Assembly (NCBI GenBank): GCA_963846565.1
Contig: CAWJWL010000004.1
Location: 124,001-188,000 of the forward strand
From: WHSW01 sp963846565
Lineage (GTDB): Bacteria > Actinomycetota > Thermoleophilia > Solirubrobacterales > 70-9
Reading direction: 5' to 3'
Length of the DNA: 64,000 bases
Shown: piece by piece, positions 50,395 to 60,030 of the stretch
Numbering within the stretch: position 1 is the stretch's first letter
How the letters are laid out: every line of letters begins with the position of its first letter
The notes under the pieces: model-generated
What the model was told of the DNA's origin: nothing
The model's database searches: none
Seen by the model: the letters and a program-made list of their open reading frames with translations, nothing else
Program-made: the position numbers and the translations under genes

Positions 50395-52161
50395 TCAGCC
50401 CTCGGCCTCCTTCGCTTCGCTCGTTTCGTCTTCCACGAGCTCGGCGTCGAACTCGGTCTTCATCAACTCCACCAGCTCGGCCTCGCTCATCACCGGCTCG
50501 ACCGGTTCCGAGCCCTCCTCGGTGTCGAGGAGGACGAAGACCGGGCGCAGGCGCTCGCCGACGATCGTCTTCACCGCATCGGTGAGCCGGCCGGCCGCGT
50601 CCTTGTCCTCCGCCTTGCGCTTGTTGAACGCCGCCGACGGCGGGAAGCCGACCTCGACAGTCGCCTCCCCGGCATCGACGGCAACGGGTCTTCCGGCGGC
50701 GAGCACATGGCCGAGCAGCTCGGACCCACTCTCACGCACCTGGTCGACAACCGCCGGCCAAAGACTCACGAGCTTCCCAAGGTCAACCTCGGTGGCAGCA
50801 GCAACCACCTGGGCAACCGGCCCCGGGCCGCTAGCCCCCTCCGACTCATCAGAGGCGGAGTCCGAAGAGGTTGTCCGGGCACTCACGGATTCGGCTTCAG
50901 CGGTTGCGGGTTCGGCGGTCGGCTCTGGCCGAATCCGGTCCGGGCGACCTGCTCCGGGCTCCGCCTCCCCACCCCCCGGCCGAATCCGGTCCGGGATACC
51001 TGCTCCGGTCCCCGCGACGGCAGCCTCCAGCCTCTCGAGCCTCTCCGCCAGAGCCTCACGCGAAGGATCGAGCTGAGGCCGAGCGGCACGCAAGAGAGCA
51101 AGCTCCACCGTCATCCGCGGCTCATCGCCCTCGCGGATGTCGGCGAGAGCCTTGGAGATCGTGTCGACGGAGCGGCCCAGCGTGAGGTCGGACATCGCCT
51201 CGGCCTGCGCGCGCAAACGTTCCGGATCGGCGGCGGTGACCGTGAAGGCGTCGGGAGCCTCGCCGATGGTGCGAATGACGATCAGCTGGCGCAGGTGGGC
51301 GAGCAGATCACGGGCAAACTGGGTCACGTCGCGCCCCGATCTCGAGAGCTGCTCCGTCGAGGCGAGCACCGCCCTGCCGTCTGCGGAGGCGATCGCGTCC
51401 GCGGCGCCGAGGATGAGCTCGGCGTCGGCGACCCCGAGGACCGCGAGCACATCGTCGGTCTGGACCGACTTGCCGCCGTAGGAGACGAGCTGGTCGAGCG
51501 TGCCGAGGGCGTCGCGGAAGCTGCCCGAGGCGGCGCGCGCGAGCCCGGCGACGGCGCCGTCGGAGATCTCGATCTCCTCGCTGACGGCGACGCGGCGGAT
51601 GACCTCGGCGATCTGCTCGAGCGAGGGGCGCTGGAAGTCGAAGCGCTGGCAGCGATCGACGATCGTCGGCATGACCTTGTGGGGCTCGGTCGTCGCGAGG
51701 ATGAATGTCGTGTTCGGGGGCGGCTCCTCGAGCGTCTTCAGGAACGCGTTCCATGCCTCGCGCGTAAGCATGTGCGCCTCGTCGAGGATGTAGACCTTCC
51801 AGCTGCCGCCCGTCGGCGCGTAGCCGACCCGCTCGCGCAGGTCGCGGATGTCGTCGACGGACCGGTTCGAGGCGGCGTCCATCTCGATCACGTCGAGCGA
51901 GGTGCCGAGGGCGATCGTGCGGCACGGCTCGCACTCGCCGCACGGGGTCAGCGTCGGGCCGTTGACGCAGTTCAGTGACTTGGCGAGGATCTTCGCCAGC
52001 GACGTCTTGCCGGTCCCGCGGGAGCCGACGAACAGGTACGCATGGTGGACGCGATCGCGCTCGACCGCGTTCGAGAGGGTGCGGACCACGTGCTCCTGGC
52101 CGACCACCTGATCGAAGGCCTGAGGCCGGTGGCGGCGGTAAAGAGAGGTCTCACCGGACAC
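50395..52161 (-). CDS. dnaX: DNA polymerase III gamma/tau subunit
   Basis: 588 residues. The AAA+ clamp-loader motor has Walker A GSRGTGKTSLAK, a zinc module (CVNGPTLTPCGECEPC), Walker B with YILDEAHMLT, and the SRC-like arginine-finger region. Domain III and then a long Pro/Glu/Ser-rich linker (about 380-470) precede a tau-like C-terminal domain that contacts the polymerase. The linker DNA contains two copies of a 31-base repeat. It loads the sliding clamp at the replication fork. GTG start. It is divergent from the beta-lactamase-fold gene at 52193. Confidence 0.95.
   Translation of the reverse strand: MSGETSLYRRHRPQAFDQVVGQEHVVRTLSNAVERDRVHHAYLFVGSRGTGKTSLAKILAKSLNCVNGPTLTPCGECEPCRTIALGTSLDVIEMDAASNRSVDDIRDLRERVGYAPTGGSWKVYILDEAHMLTREAWNAFLKTLEEPPPNTTFILATTEPHKVMPTIVDRCQRFDFQRPSLEQIAEVIRRVAVSEEIEISDGAVAGLARAASGSFRDALGTLDQLVSYGGKSVQTDDVLAVLGVADAELILGAADAIASADGRAVLASTEQLSRSGRDVTQFARDLLAHLRQLIVIRTIGEAPDAFTVTAADPERLRAQAEAMSDLTLGRSVDTISKALADIREGDEPRMTVELALLRAARPQLDPSREALAERLERLEAAVAGTGAGIPDRIRPGGGEAEPGAGRPDRIRPEPTAEPATAEAESVSARTTSSDSASDESEGASGPGPVAQVVAAATEVDLGKLVSLWPAVVDQVRESGSELLGHVLAAGRPVAVDAGEATVEVGFPPSAAFNKRKAEDKDAAGRLTDAVKTIVGERLRPVFVLLDTEEGSEPVEPVMSEAELVELMKTEFDAELVEDETSEAKEAEG
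50927..51008 (-). repeat. Two 31-base direct repeats in the dnaX linker
   Basis: 50927-50957 and 50978-51008 differ at two bases and are 51 bases (17 codons) apart. They encode the repeated (R/I)PDRIRP segments of the tau linker and keep the frame. This looks like a recent in-frame duplication in an unstructured region. Confidence 0.65.
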
Positions 52162-52192
52162 CTGGCCGAGTCTAGCCGCGACAATCGGGCCG

Positions 52193-53305
52193 GTGGGATC
52201 GAAGCGGGTTTACCCGGCGGCGATGGCCGCACTATGCGCATGCGCGGCGCTCGCGGGCTGCGGCGAGGACGCGCCGGCCGCCCCGGAGCGGCAGCCGCAG
52301 CGCGCCGATCCCGCGATCGAGGCGTTCGTCGAGGACAGATGGCCGGCCGGCGTCGGCGGCGCGGTCGCGGTCACCGACGGCGACGGGGTCGTTCACTGCC
52401 GCGGCGCGGGCACCGGCGGGTCCTGCGACACCGTCTACGACATCGGTTCGCTGACCAAGGGCTTCACCGGCGCGGCGGTGATGGCGCTGGCGATCGACGG
52501 AGAGCTCGCGGTCACCGATCGAATCGGCGAGTACATCGACGGCGTCCCGGCCGACAAGCGGGCGATCACGATCGAGGATCTGCTCACCCACACCTCCGGC
52601 CTCACGCCCTCGCTCGGGGACGACTACGACCCGCTCGGGCGCGAGGAGATGCTGGAACGCACGATGGCTTCGGAGCTGCGATCTCCGCCCGGCGAGACGC
52701 ACAGATACTCGAATGTCGGCTACAGCGTGCTCGCGGCCATCGTCGAGGAGGCGAGCGGGCTCGGCTATGAGGAGTACCTCGCCGAGCGGCTGTTCGAGCC
52801 GGCGGGGATGACGCAGACGGGCTACGCGCTGCCCGAGTGGGACCCCGGCTCGATCGCGACCGAGTTCGATTCCGAGGGCACGGACCGCGGCACCCCTCTC
52901 GAGCACCCGTGGGCGGCGGACGGTCCCTACTGGAACCTGCGCGGCAACGGCGGCCTGCTCTCGACCCCGGCCGACATGGCGCGCTGGGCGCTTGCGCTCG
53001 ACGGCACCGAGGTGCTCGACGCCGAGGCGAAGGAGGAGCTGTTCGACCCCCGCGTGCTCGAAGAGCCGGGCGGCGACTCGCGCTACGCCTACGGCTGGGT
53101 GATCTCGCCGACTCCGCTCGGCCGCCTCGCGTGGCACGATGGCTCGAACGACCGCTCGTACGCCGTCATCGGCCGGTTCGCGGAGCCGGGCGTTTCGGTC
53201 ATCGCGATCTCGAACGACGCCTACCGGGCCGATGGCGAGAGCCTCCCCGACCACGTGCAGGAGCTCGTCCTCGGGGTCGCCGAGCGGGCGAGCGGCGACG
53301 GCTGA
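52193..53305 (+). CDS. Lipoprotein serine hydrolase, class C beta-lactamase / DD-peptidase fold
   Basis: 370 residues. A lipoprotein signal with lipobox LAGC (Cys23). Active-site motifs: S86-L-T-K89, Y172-S-N174 and a late WHDGSN (H-D-G in place of KTG). This is the AmpC/EstB/PBP4-like serine hydrolase family, which includes esterases, D-aminopeptidases and peptidoglycan hydrolases. The HxG third motif is common in the non-lactamase members. It is anchored outside the cytoplasmic membrane. GTG start with weak ribosome site, ~30 bases from the divergent dnaX start. Confidence 0.88.
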   Translation: MGSKRVYPAAMAALCACAALAGCGEDAPAAPERQPQRADPAIEAFVEDRWPAGVGGAVAVTDGDGVVHCRGAGTGGSCDTVYDIGSLTKGFTGAAVMALAIDGELAVTDRIGEYIDGVPADKRAITIEDLLTHTSGLTPSLGDDYDPLGREEMLERTMASELRSPPGETHRYSNVGYSVLAAIVEEASGLGYEEYLAERLFEPAGMTQTGYALPEWDPGSIATEFDSEGTDRGTPLEHPWAADGPYWNLRGNGGLLSTPADMARWALALDGTEVLDAEAKEELFDPRVLEEPGGDSRYAYGWVISPTPLGRLAWHDGSNDRSYAVIGRFAEPGVSVIAISNDAYRADGESLPDHVQELVLGVAERASGDG

Positions 53306-53329
53306 TCGGCGTTTGCGAGACTGCGTCCG

Positions 53330-53620
53330 ATGTCCAGCGAGGATCTGCTCGACCACGGCCGCCGCATCGCCGAGCTCGAACGCCACGTCGCCGAGCTCTA
53401 CAAACGCCTCGGCTCCGAGCAGCCGGTCGGCTTCGAAACGCAGTACGGCTTCTCCGAGCCGGCGTCCACCACCGCCGCCGCCGATCCGCGGCTGCTCGAG
53501 CTGCTCCAGGAGGACAAGACGATCCACGCGATCAAGCTCTACCGGGAGCTCACCGGGGTCGGGCTGGCCGAAGCCAAGGACGCCGTGGAGCAACTTGCCC
53601 GTGATCACGGGGTTACCTAG
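53330..53620 (+). CDS. Small protein with ribosomal L7/L12 C-terminal-like domain
   Basis: 96 residues. The N-terminus is a helical coiled coil (DHGRRIAELERHVAELYKRL). A flexible Ala/Thr linker is followed by DKTIHAIKLYRELTGVGLAE, the helix-strand core of the L7/L12 C-terminal domain that contacts translation factors. The true L7/L12 has an N-terminal dimerisation domain different from this one, so this is a paralogue of unknown role, perhaps modulating translational GTPases. It starts 24 bases after the serine hydrolase stop; a short operon is possible. Confidence 0.72.
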   Translation: MSSEDLLDHGRRIAELERHVAELYKRLGSEQPVGFETQYGFSEPASTTAAADPRLLELLQEDKTIHAIKLYRELTGVGLAEAKDAVEQLARDHGVT

Positions 53621-53660
53621 GACCAGGTAACCCGCAGCACCACTCGCGAGGAGGAATCAG

Positions 53661-54014
53661 TTGAGGGCATGGATCTGGGGGGCGACGTCGATCGCCGCGG
53701 GCGCAATCGCACTGGCGATCGCGGTGCCCGAGGCGATCGGCGACGGCGGCGCGAAGACGCGGATCGAGATCCGGGAGCTGAAGGCCTCGGGGGCCTCGGG
53801 CACGCTGAGCTCGAGCAAGGAGGCATGCCTCGGAAAGCGCAAGGTGAGCCTCTTCCGGCTCGACGACTTCGTCTCGGTAAAGATCGAGATCACGCAGTCG
53901 AACGGCAAGGGCGAGTGGAAGACGAAGAAGGACCTGGAGCAGGGCCAGCACTTCGCCAAGGTCGACGCGGTCAAGGGCTGCCGGTACGACGTCTCGCCGA
54001 AAGAGTCCCTATAG
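53661..54014 (+). CDS. Small secreted protein, first of a tandem paralogous pair
   Basis: 117 residues, function unknown. A membrane/signal segment at the N-terminus (WIWGATSIAAGAIALAIAV), then a small beta domain with two cysteines (KEACLGKRKVSLFRL and VKGCRYDV). The segment RIEIRELKASGASGTLSSS aligns with LKITELTAKGAGGTVSS in the next gene, so the two are duplicates. TTG start with AGGAGG at 6 bases. It ends where the second gene begins. Confidence 0.65.
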   Translation: MRAWIWGATSIAAGAIALAIAVPEAIGDGGAKTRIEIRELKASGASGTLSSSKEACLGKRKVSLFRLDDFVSVKIEITQSNGKGEWKTKKDLEQGQHFAKVDAVKGCRYDVSPKESL

Positions 54015-54377
54015 ATGAGGGGCATGAGAAACAAGATCACAGCCTTCGCCGCGCTGGTCGCGGCGAGCGCCATGATCGCCGCCCCCGCGGCGACCGGCGC
54101 TGACACGGTAAAGACGAAGTTGAAAATCACCGAGCTCACGGCGAAAGGCGCCGGCGGCACCGTCTCCTCGAAGGAGTCGAAGTGCGAGAAGAAGCGGAAG
54201 GTGACCGTGAAGTTCGTCGGCGAGTACGGCGACGTGACGATCGGAAGCACGAAGACCGGCTCCGACGGCTCCTGGAAGCTGAAGAAGAAGATCAGCGACC
54301 GCGGGATCTTCTACGCGACCGCGAAGAAGAAGGGCGACTGCGCCGCGGCCACCTCGAAGGACAAACGGCTGCGCTGA
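54015..54377 (+). CDS. Small lysine-rich secreted protein, second of a tandem paralogous pair
   Basis: 120 residues (or 117 from a second ATG at 54024). A signal peptide (NKITAFAALVAASAMIAAPA) precedes a basic beta domain: KLKITELTAKGAGGTVSS, SKCEKKRKVTVKFVGEYG, TGSDGSWKLKKKISDRG. The two cysteines of its neighbour are conserved (SKCEKK and GDCAAA), probably as a disulfide. About one residue in five is lysine. Repeated similar folds elsewhere in secreted Solirubrobacterales proteins suggest an envelope or matrix role. It is convergent with the MFS exporter. Confidence 0.65.
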   Translation: MRGMRNKITAFAALVAASAMIAAPAATGADTVKTKLKITELTAKGAGGTVSSKESKCEKKRKVTVKFVGEYGDVTIGSTKTGSDGSWKLKKKISDRGIFYATAKKKGDCAAATSKDKRLR

Positions 54378-54383
54378 GCCGGG

Positions 54384-55982
54384 TCAGGCGCAGCCCTGCT
54401 GCGCCGCAACCGAAGCCGTGAGGACCGGACGCTCGGGCGGGACGCTCGGGCGTTCGGTCGTTTCGGGCTCCTCGGCCTCCCCCTCGGGGCGAAGGCCGCG
54501 CAGGGAGGTCACCACGAGGGCGGTCGCCGCGAGGAGGATCAGGCCGCCGACCCCGAGCGCGAGGTCGAAGCCGTGAGTGAACGCCGCGCGTGCGGGCTCG
54601 AGGACGCTCGCCGCGACCGCATCCGGAAGGTGCCCGGTGGCCTCGACGACTCCACCGAGCGTGTCCGAGTCCGGGACGTCCGCGCGGTAGACCGCCGTGC
54701 CGATCGTCCCGAGCACCGCGATCCCGATCGCCCCGCCGAGCTCGGAGCTCGTCTCCGACACGCCGGAGGCGGCTCCCGCCCGCTCGGGGGGCGCCGCGCC
54801 CACGGCGAGGTCGACCGCGAGCGTGAACACGGGTGCGAGGCCGAGCCAGAGGAGGACCGAGCCGGCGACGATCGCGCCGAGACCGCTGCTCGGGCCGGCT
54901 CCCGCCATCAGGGCGAGGCCGGCCACGGCGAGGCCGAGGCCGAACGTGAGGACCGCTGCCGGGCGGATGCGCGCGACGAGCACCGGCGTCAGCTGCGCGC
55001 CCACGATCACCGCCACCGCCCCGGGGACGGACCAGAGCCCCGCCTCGAGAGCGGAGAGGCCGAGCACGAGCTGCAGGTACTGAGCGAAGAACACCTCGAC
55101 CCCGAAGGCGACGGCGAACGCGAGCGTGTTCGTGGCGAGCGCGGCGCCGAACGCGGGGACCTTGAACAGCCCGAGGTCGATCAGCGGGTGCTCGAGGCGA
55201 CGCTGGCGCGCGAGGAAGATCGTCACCGCGGCGACGCCGCCGGCGATCGCCACGGCGGCAGCCGGCGTGAAGCCGTCGAGGGCGATCAGCTTGATCCCGA
55301 GGATCACCGCGAGCACGGCGAGAAGGGAGAGCGCGGCACTGACGAGGTCGAGCCGCCCCGGGTTCGGATCGCGGTACTCGGGCAGCAGGCGCGGGCCGAC
55401 GGCGAGCAGGAGGAGCATGACCGGGACCGCCAGGAGGAAGACCGAGCCCCAGGGCAGGTACTCGAGCAGGATCCCGCCGACGAGCGGCCCGATCACCGCC
55501 CCGACCGAGAAGCTCGTGATCCAGATCCCGATCGCCTTGGTGCGCTGGCGCGGGTCCTCGAACATGCTGCGGATCAGCGAGAGGGTCGAGGGGGCGAGCG
55601 TCGCGCCGGCGATCCCGAGCAGGGCGCGGGCGACGATCAGCATCTCCGGGCTGCTCGAGAACGCGGCCAGCACCGAGGCGCCACCAAAGGCAGCGGCGCC
55701 GATCAGGAGCAGGCGCCGGCGGCCGATGCGGTCGCCGAGCGTGCCCATCGTGATCAGGAAGCCGGCGATGAAGAAGCCGTAGACGTCGACGATCCAGAGC
55801 AGCTCGGTGCTGGTCGGCTCGAGGTCTGCGGTGAGGGCGGGGACGGCGAGCGTGAGCACGGTGACGTCCATCGCGTAGAGCAGGCACGGCAGGGCGAGCA
55901 CGGCGAGCCCGATCCACTCGCGCCGCCCGGCGCGGGCCCGGGTGCCGTTCACCTCGGTTGCGGTGGATCCGTTGCTCGACAT
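54384..55982 (-). CDS. MFS drug exporter, DHA2 (EmrB/QacA) family
   Basis: 532 residues, 14 membrane helices. DHA2 motifs: LDVTVLTLA-type MDVTVLTLAVPAL in helix 1, GFLITMGTLGDRIGRRRLLL in loop 2-3, and motif C in helix 5 (GAVIGPLVGGILL). It exports toxic organic compounds in exchange for protons. The C-terminal tail is long, cytoplasmic and Pro/Glu-rich with a final Cys. The ATG is clear. A sigma/anti-sigma pair lies upstream on the same strand, 57 bases away, and might include it in its regulon. Confidence 0.92.
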   Translation of the reverse strand: MSSNGSTATEVNGTRARAGRREWIGLAVLALPCLLYAMDVTVLTLAVPALTADLEPTSTELLWIVDVYGFFIAGFLITMGTLGDRIGRRRLLLIGAAAFGGASVLAAFSSSPEMLIVARALLGIAGATLAPSTLSLIRSMFEDPRQRTKAIGIWITSFSVGAVIGPLVGGILLEYLPWGSVFLLAVPVMLLLLAVGPRLLPEYRDPNPGRLDLVSAALSLLAVLAVILGIKLIALDGFTPAAAVAIAGGVAAVTIFLARQRRLEHPLIDLGLFKVPAFGAALATNTLAFAVAFGVEVFFAQYLQLVLGLSALEAGLWSVPGAVAVIVGAQLTPVLVARIRPAAVLTFGLGLAVAGLALMAGAGPSSGLGAIVAGSVLLWLGLAPVFTLAVDLAVGAAPPERAGAASGVSETSSELGGAIGIAVLGTIGTAVYRADVPDSDTLGGVVEATGHLPDAVAASVLEPARAAFTHGFDLALGVGGLILLAATALVVTSLRGLRPEGEAEEPETTERPSVPPERPVLTASVAAQQGCA

Positions 55983-56039
55983 CGCTCTCCTCCGGGGTCG
56001 GGTTCGTTTCGATCCCGGTTCCGGTGGGGAGCGGCGGCG

Positions 56040-56288
56040 TTACAGATTCGAACGCCGGAAGGCCTCGAGCAGGGCGCCACGCTTCTCCGCGGCAATCGAT
56101 TCGCGCTCGAGATCGCCGAGACCGCCCGCGAGCGCCCGCATCTGCTCGACGTGCGCCTCGCAGCCGTCGCAGATCGCGAGGTGCCCCTCGATCCGATTCA
56201 CCTCGGCGACGGGCAGGCTGCCCTCGAGGTACTCGGTGACGAGCTCGATCAGCTCGTTGCAGGGCTGGTCCTCGGGAGCGTCGCTCAT
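56040..56288 (-). CDS. Zinc-binding anti-sigma factor (ZAS / zf-HC2)
   Basis: 82 residues. Zinc motif: early Cys (PCNELIEL) and H-x3-C-x2-C in EGHLAICDGCEAH. The following helix would wrap the sigma factor. No membrane helix, so a soluble, probably redox-sensing anti-sigma like RsrA. The ATG overlaps the sigma gene stop by four bases (ATGA), the standard sigma/anti-sigma arrangement. Confidence 0.88.
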   Translation of the reverse strand: MSDAPEDQPCNELIELVTEYLEGSLPVAEVNRIEGHLAICDGCEAHVEQMRALAGGLGDLERESIAAEKRGALLEAFRRSNL

Positions 56289-56974
56289 ATCTGCTCAGTT
56301 CCTTCGGGGACCGGCGACGTTACAGCCGGGGCGACGGCGCCGTAGTAGGCCTCGATCGCGTTGCGGACGACGCTGCGGGCGCGGTGGAGGAGCACCCGCT
56401 GATTGCCGGCGGTGAGCTCGAGCGCGTCGCAGACCTCCTCCGGGGACCAGCCCTCGACGTCGCGGAGCGATATCACCGCGCGCTGGGTGCCCGGCAGCCC
56501 GTCGATCGCCGTGGCGACGACTTCTCGGATCTCGCCCGCGAGCAGGCCGTCCTCTGGAGTTGGCCAGGACGTCGGCGCCGCGGCCCAATGGCCCGCCCAG
56601 CGCTCGTGGTCGGGCGGGAGGAAGCGGTCCGGGTCGACGCTCGGCCCACCCTCGTCCTCGGCAGCGGCGAGGGCCGAGAACGGAAGGCTGCGGCGCTCGC
56701 GCGTCCCGCGCTTCAGCGCCAGGTTGGTGAGGATGCGGAAGATCCAGGTCTTCAGCGACGAGCGCCCCTCGAAGCGGTCGATCCCCCGGATCACGGCGAT
56801 CCATGTCTCCTGGACGGCCTCCTCGGCGATCGCGCGCGAGGGCACGTAGGCCATTGCCACGCGCACGAGCGGCGCGCTGTAGGCGTCGATCACGGCGGCG
56901 AACGTCGCCTCGTCACCGGCGCGAATCGCGGCGACGACCTCGCCGTCGTCGCGTTCGGAGATCGCCTTCTGCAT
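56285..56974 (-). CDS. ECF RNA polymerase sigma factor
   Basis: 229 residues. Sigma region 2 spans about 20-90 (FAAVIDAYSAPLVRVAMAYV, then AEEAVQETWIAVIRGIDRFE and SLKTWIFRILTNLALKRG). A long acidic linker is about 100-145. Region 4 is about 150-210 (IDGLPGTQRAVISLRDVEGW, then EVCDALELTAGNQRVLLHRA). With the adjacent zinc anti-sigma factor it forms a stress-responsive switch, probably for oxidative or envelope stress. The ATG is clear. Confidence 0.92.
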   Translation of the reverse strand: MQKAISERDDGEVVAAIRAGDEATFAAVIDAYSAPLVRVAMAYVPSRAIAEEAVQETWIAVIRGIDRFEGRSSLKTWIFRILTNLALKRGTRERRSLPFSALAAAEDEGGPSVDPDRFLPPDHERWAGHWAAAPTSWPTPEDGLLAGEIREVVATAIDGLPGTQRAVISLRDVEGWSPEEVCDALELTAGNQRVLLHRARSVVRNAIEAYYGAVAPAVTSPVPEGTEQI

Positions 56975-57056
56975 GCCCGCTGAGCCTCGAAGAATTAAAT
57001 GACCGTGCGGGCCCGTCCTCGTGAGTGGTCCCTGGGCGTGCCCGCCGTGGCTGGCT

Positions 57057-57157
57057 CGAGTCAGGCTGTCCGCGGCACTTGCCCGGCACCGCTTAAGGCT
57101 GCTTCCTTCCGGACCTGACCTGATTCGCGGACGCGCATCGCGCGGGACCTGACCGTC
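57057..57157 (-). ncRNA. ffs: Signal recognition particle RNA (4.5S-type)
   Basis: On the minus strand the universally conserved apical hairpin GGTCAGGTCCGGAAGGAAGC is followed by AGCC; it binds Ffh. The flanking arms pair: GTCCGCG with CGCGGAC, and further out GTCAGG (57148-57153) with CCTGAC (57060-57065), giving a ~100-nt rod. Ends are approximate. It occupies the 344-base region 56975-57318, the only stretch over 300 bases without a protein gene. The remainder shows no tRNA. In many actinobacteria this RNA lies next to dnaX; here it is about 5 kb away. Confidence 0.9.
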
Positions 57158-57318
57158 AACACCGCCCGCGGCGTACTGGCCCCAAAGGCCACGACCCTCA
57201 GACGAGCTTTCGGCCCCGCTAGAGCGGATTGCGGGTACAGGGCACCGCTAATTCCCCGCCTAGCACGGTCGACCGGGAGTCTACGCACCTACGCGCGCGG
57301 GCACTAGGCTCGCGCGTC

Positions 57319-57981
57319 GTGAGCCTCGAAGCGCTTGCCCTGGCGCTGGTTTGCGCGGCCCGGCCCGCGGCCCTCGCATCGGTCTACGCGCTCCTCAGCT
57401 CGTCGAAGCCGGAACGGCCGCTGGCGGCTTACGTGATCGCAAGCGCCGCCTCCAGCGTGATCGCCGGGGTGATCGTGGTCTCCGTCCTCAACGGGGTGGG
57501 GCTCGAGACCGGCACCTCGACGGTCTACTCGGTGATCGAGCTCGCCGGCGGCATCGCCGCGCTGAGCTTCGCCGCGGCAGTGGCGACGGGCCGGATCGCT
57601 CGCCTCAACCGCGGCGGGGGCGGGCAAGGCGACTCGCGCCTGCGCCGGCATCTGCGCGACCCGTCCCTGCGTGTCGCGGCGGGCGCCGGGGTCGCCACCC
57701 ACCTACCCGGGCTGCTCTACCTGCTCGGGCTGAACGCGATCGCGGCGGGCGAGCCGCCGCTGGTCGAGGGCTTGGTGGCGGTGCTGATCTTCGACGCGAT
57801 CTGGCTCGCGATCCCGGTCGGCGCGCTCCTCGTCAGCATCCGTGACCCCGAGGCCGCTCGCGCTGCGATCGGCCGGATCTCGGCCTGGATCGCCGCCCGC
57901 CAGCGTCACCTGCTGATCCTCGCCTTCGCCGTGATCGGGACCTACTTCACGATCAGGGGCTCGCTCGACCTTTTCGGCTAG
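57319..57981 (+). CDS. Gap-family membrane protein (LysE-like fold)
   Basis: 220 residues, six membrane helices. The N-terminus VSLEALALALVCAARPAALA matches the Gap/Sap family of actinobacteria, whose mycobacterial members help move glycopeptidolipids or sulfolipids to the cell surface. A basic loop sits between helix 3 and 4 (GRIARLNRGGGGQGDSRLRR). The GTG at 57319 is used, because the frame upstream to 57229 runs towards the SRP-RNA region and adds a hydrophilic segment. Transport of a surface lipid is inferred from the family. Confidence 0.75.
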   Translation: MSLEALALALVCAARPAALASVYALLSSSKPERPLAAYVIASAASSVIAGVIVVSVLNGVGLETGTSTVYSVIELAGGIAALSFAAAVATGRIARLNRGGGGQGDSRLRRHLRDPSLRVAAGAGVATHLPGLLYLLGLNAIAAGEPPLVEGLVAVLIFDAIWLAIPVGALLVSIRDPEAARAAIGRISAWIAARQRHLLILAFAVIGTYFTIRGSLDLFG

Positions 57982-58107
57982 GCGGTGTTGGCGATCGCCT
58001 GCGGTCAAGGGCGAAGGTGCAGCCGCGCTCGCCATAACGTGCACGCGCGCGCCCAAGCGCAGGGCATGCGGACGCCTACGGTCTGCGTCCGGCTACGGGT
58101 CAATTCG

Positions 58108-58799
58108 ATGAAACCTTTTCGATTCCTGCTCACGATCTCGGCGATTCTCGCGCTCGGCGCCGTCCTTGCGCCGTCCGCCGGCGCGGGGATGAAGAGCACC
58201 CCGCAGCTCGACGGCACCTGCGCGACCACGGGCGGCGGGCGGATCGTCGCGATCCCGGGCTTCCCCGGCGAGTCGATCGACCGCCGTCTGCTCGACGACA
58301 TCCGCTGGCTCGAGCAGCGATACCGGATCTTCGTGACCGACGGCTACTCGGGCGATGCGGTTCACGCCGCGAACGGCGAGCACCCGCTCGGGCTCGCGCT
58401 CGACATCGTCCCGAACAAGGCGGCCGGCGGTACCTGGCAGGACGTGAGCCGGCTGGCACGGTGGGCCGAGCCGCGACAGAACCGCCCGCGGGCGCCATTT
58501 CGCTGGGTGGGCTACACCGGCGACGAGGGCCACGGGCCGCGCCACCACCTGCACCTGTCCTGGAATCACACGGAGGTGAGGCCCGGCAAGCGCACCGCGC
58601 GGACCGTCTACACCGTCCGCTGCCCATCCGGCACGCCGCCGCCTCCGGCGCCCCCGACGCCCGTTCCGCCGCCCGCGGACCCGGGCGATGATCCGACCGG
58701 CGGCGTGGGCGGGAAGGTCCCGACGACCGGCGGAGTCACGAGCTTCGCAACTCCACCGGTGGTCGAGAACGGCGGCGTGGGCGCCCGCGGCGCCCAGAC

Positions 58800-58803
<4 letters not shown>
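58108..58803 (+). CDS. Secreted M15-like (D-Ala-D-Ala carboxypeptidase fold) protein
   Basis: 231 residues. The signal peptide (KPFRFLLTISAILALGAV) ends near AGAG. The globular part has the zinc ligands of the M15/VanY-like fold: H and D in EHPLGLALDIVPN (HxxxxALD) and HHLHLSW near the end. This fold cleaves D-amino-acid peptide bonds in peptidoglycan stems. A Pro-rich then Gly/Thr-rich tail (about 175-231) may act as a wall spacer. The ATG at 58108 is used; the upstream open frame lacks a signal sequence. Its TAA overlaps the next gene's stop on the other strand. Confidence 0.72.
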
Positions 58804-59903
<1,100 letters not shown>

Positions 59904-59970
59904 AGGTTTTGCCTCCGATTCGCGGTTGGATCCCTAGTCCCCTATCGGGAATCGGGAAGAAGCCTTTAGC

Positions 59971-60004
59971 GCGACCGGGCGATTGTCCCGCTTCGCCCGG
60001 TCGC
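59971..60004 (-). terminator. 11-bp hairpin terminator after the trypsin-like gene
   Basis: GCGACCGGGCG and CGCCCGGTCGC form a perfect 11-bp stem with a 12-base loop, 27 bases beyond the stop of the minus-strand protease gene. No T-run follows, but stem strength and position fit. Confidence 0.6.
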
Positions 60005-60030
60005 TCAACCGGCCTCGAACCCGCTCCCGC

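Noticed and set aside
57061..57288. 75-codon minus-strand open frame over the SRP RNA
   Set aside because: It is the RNA gene read as protein; the conserved SRP hairpin explains the sequence.
56975..57318. tRNA gene beside the SRP RNA
   Set aside because: Looked for a T-loop and acceptor stem on both strands; none found.
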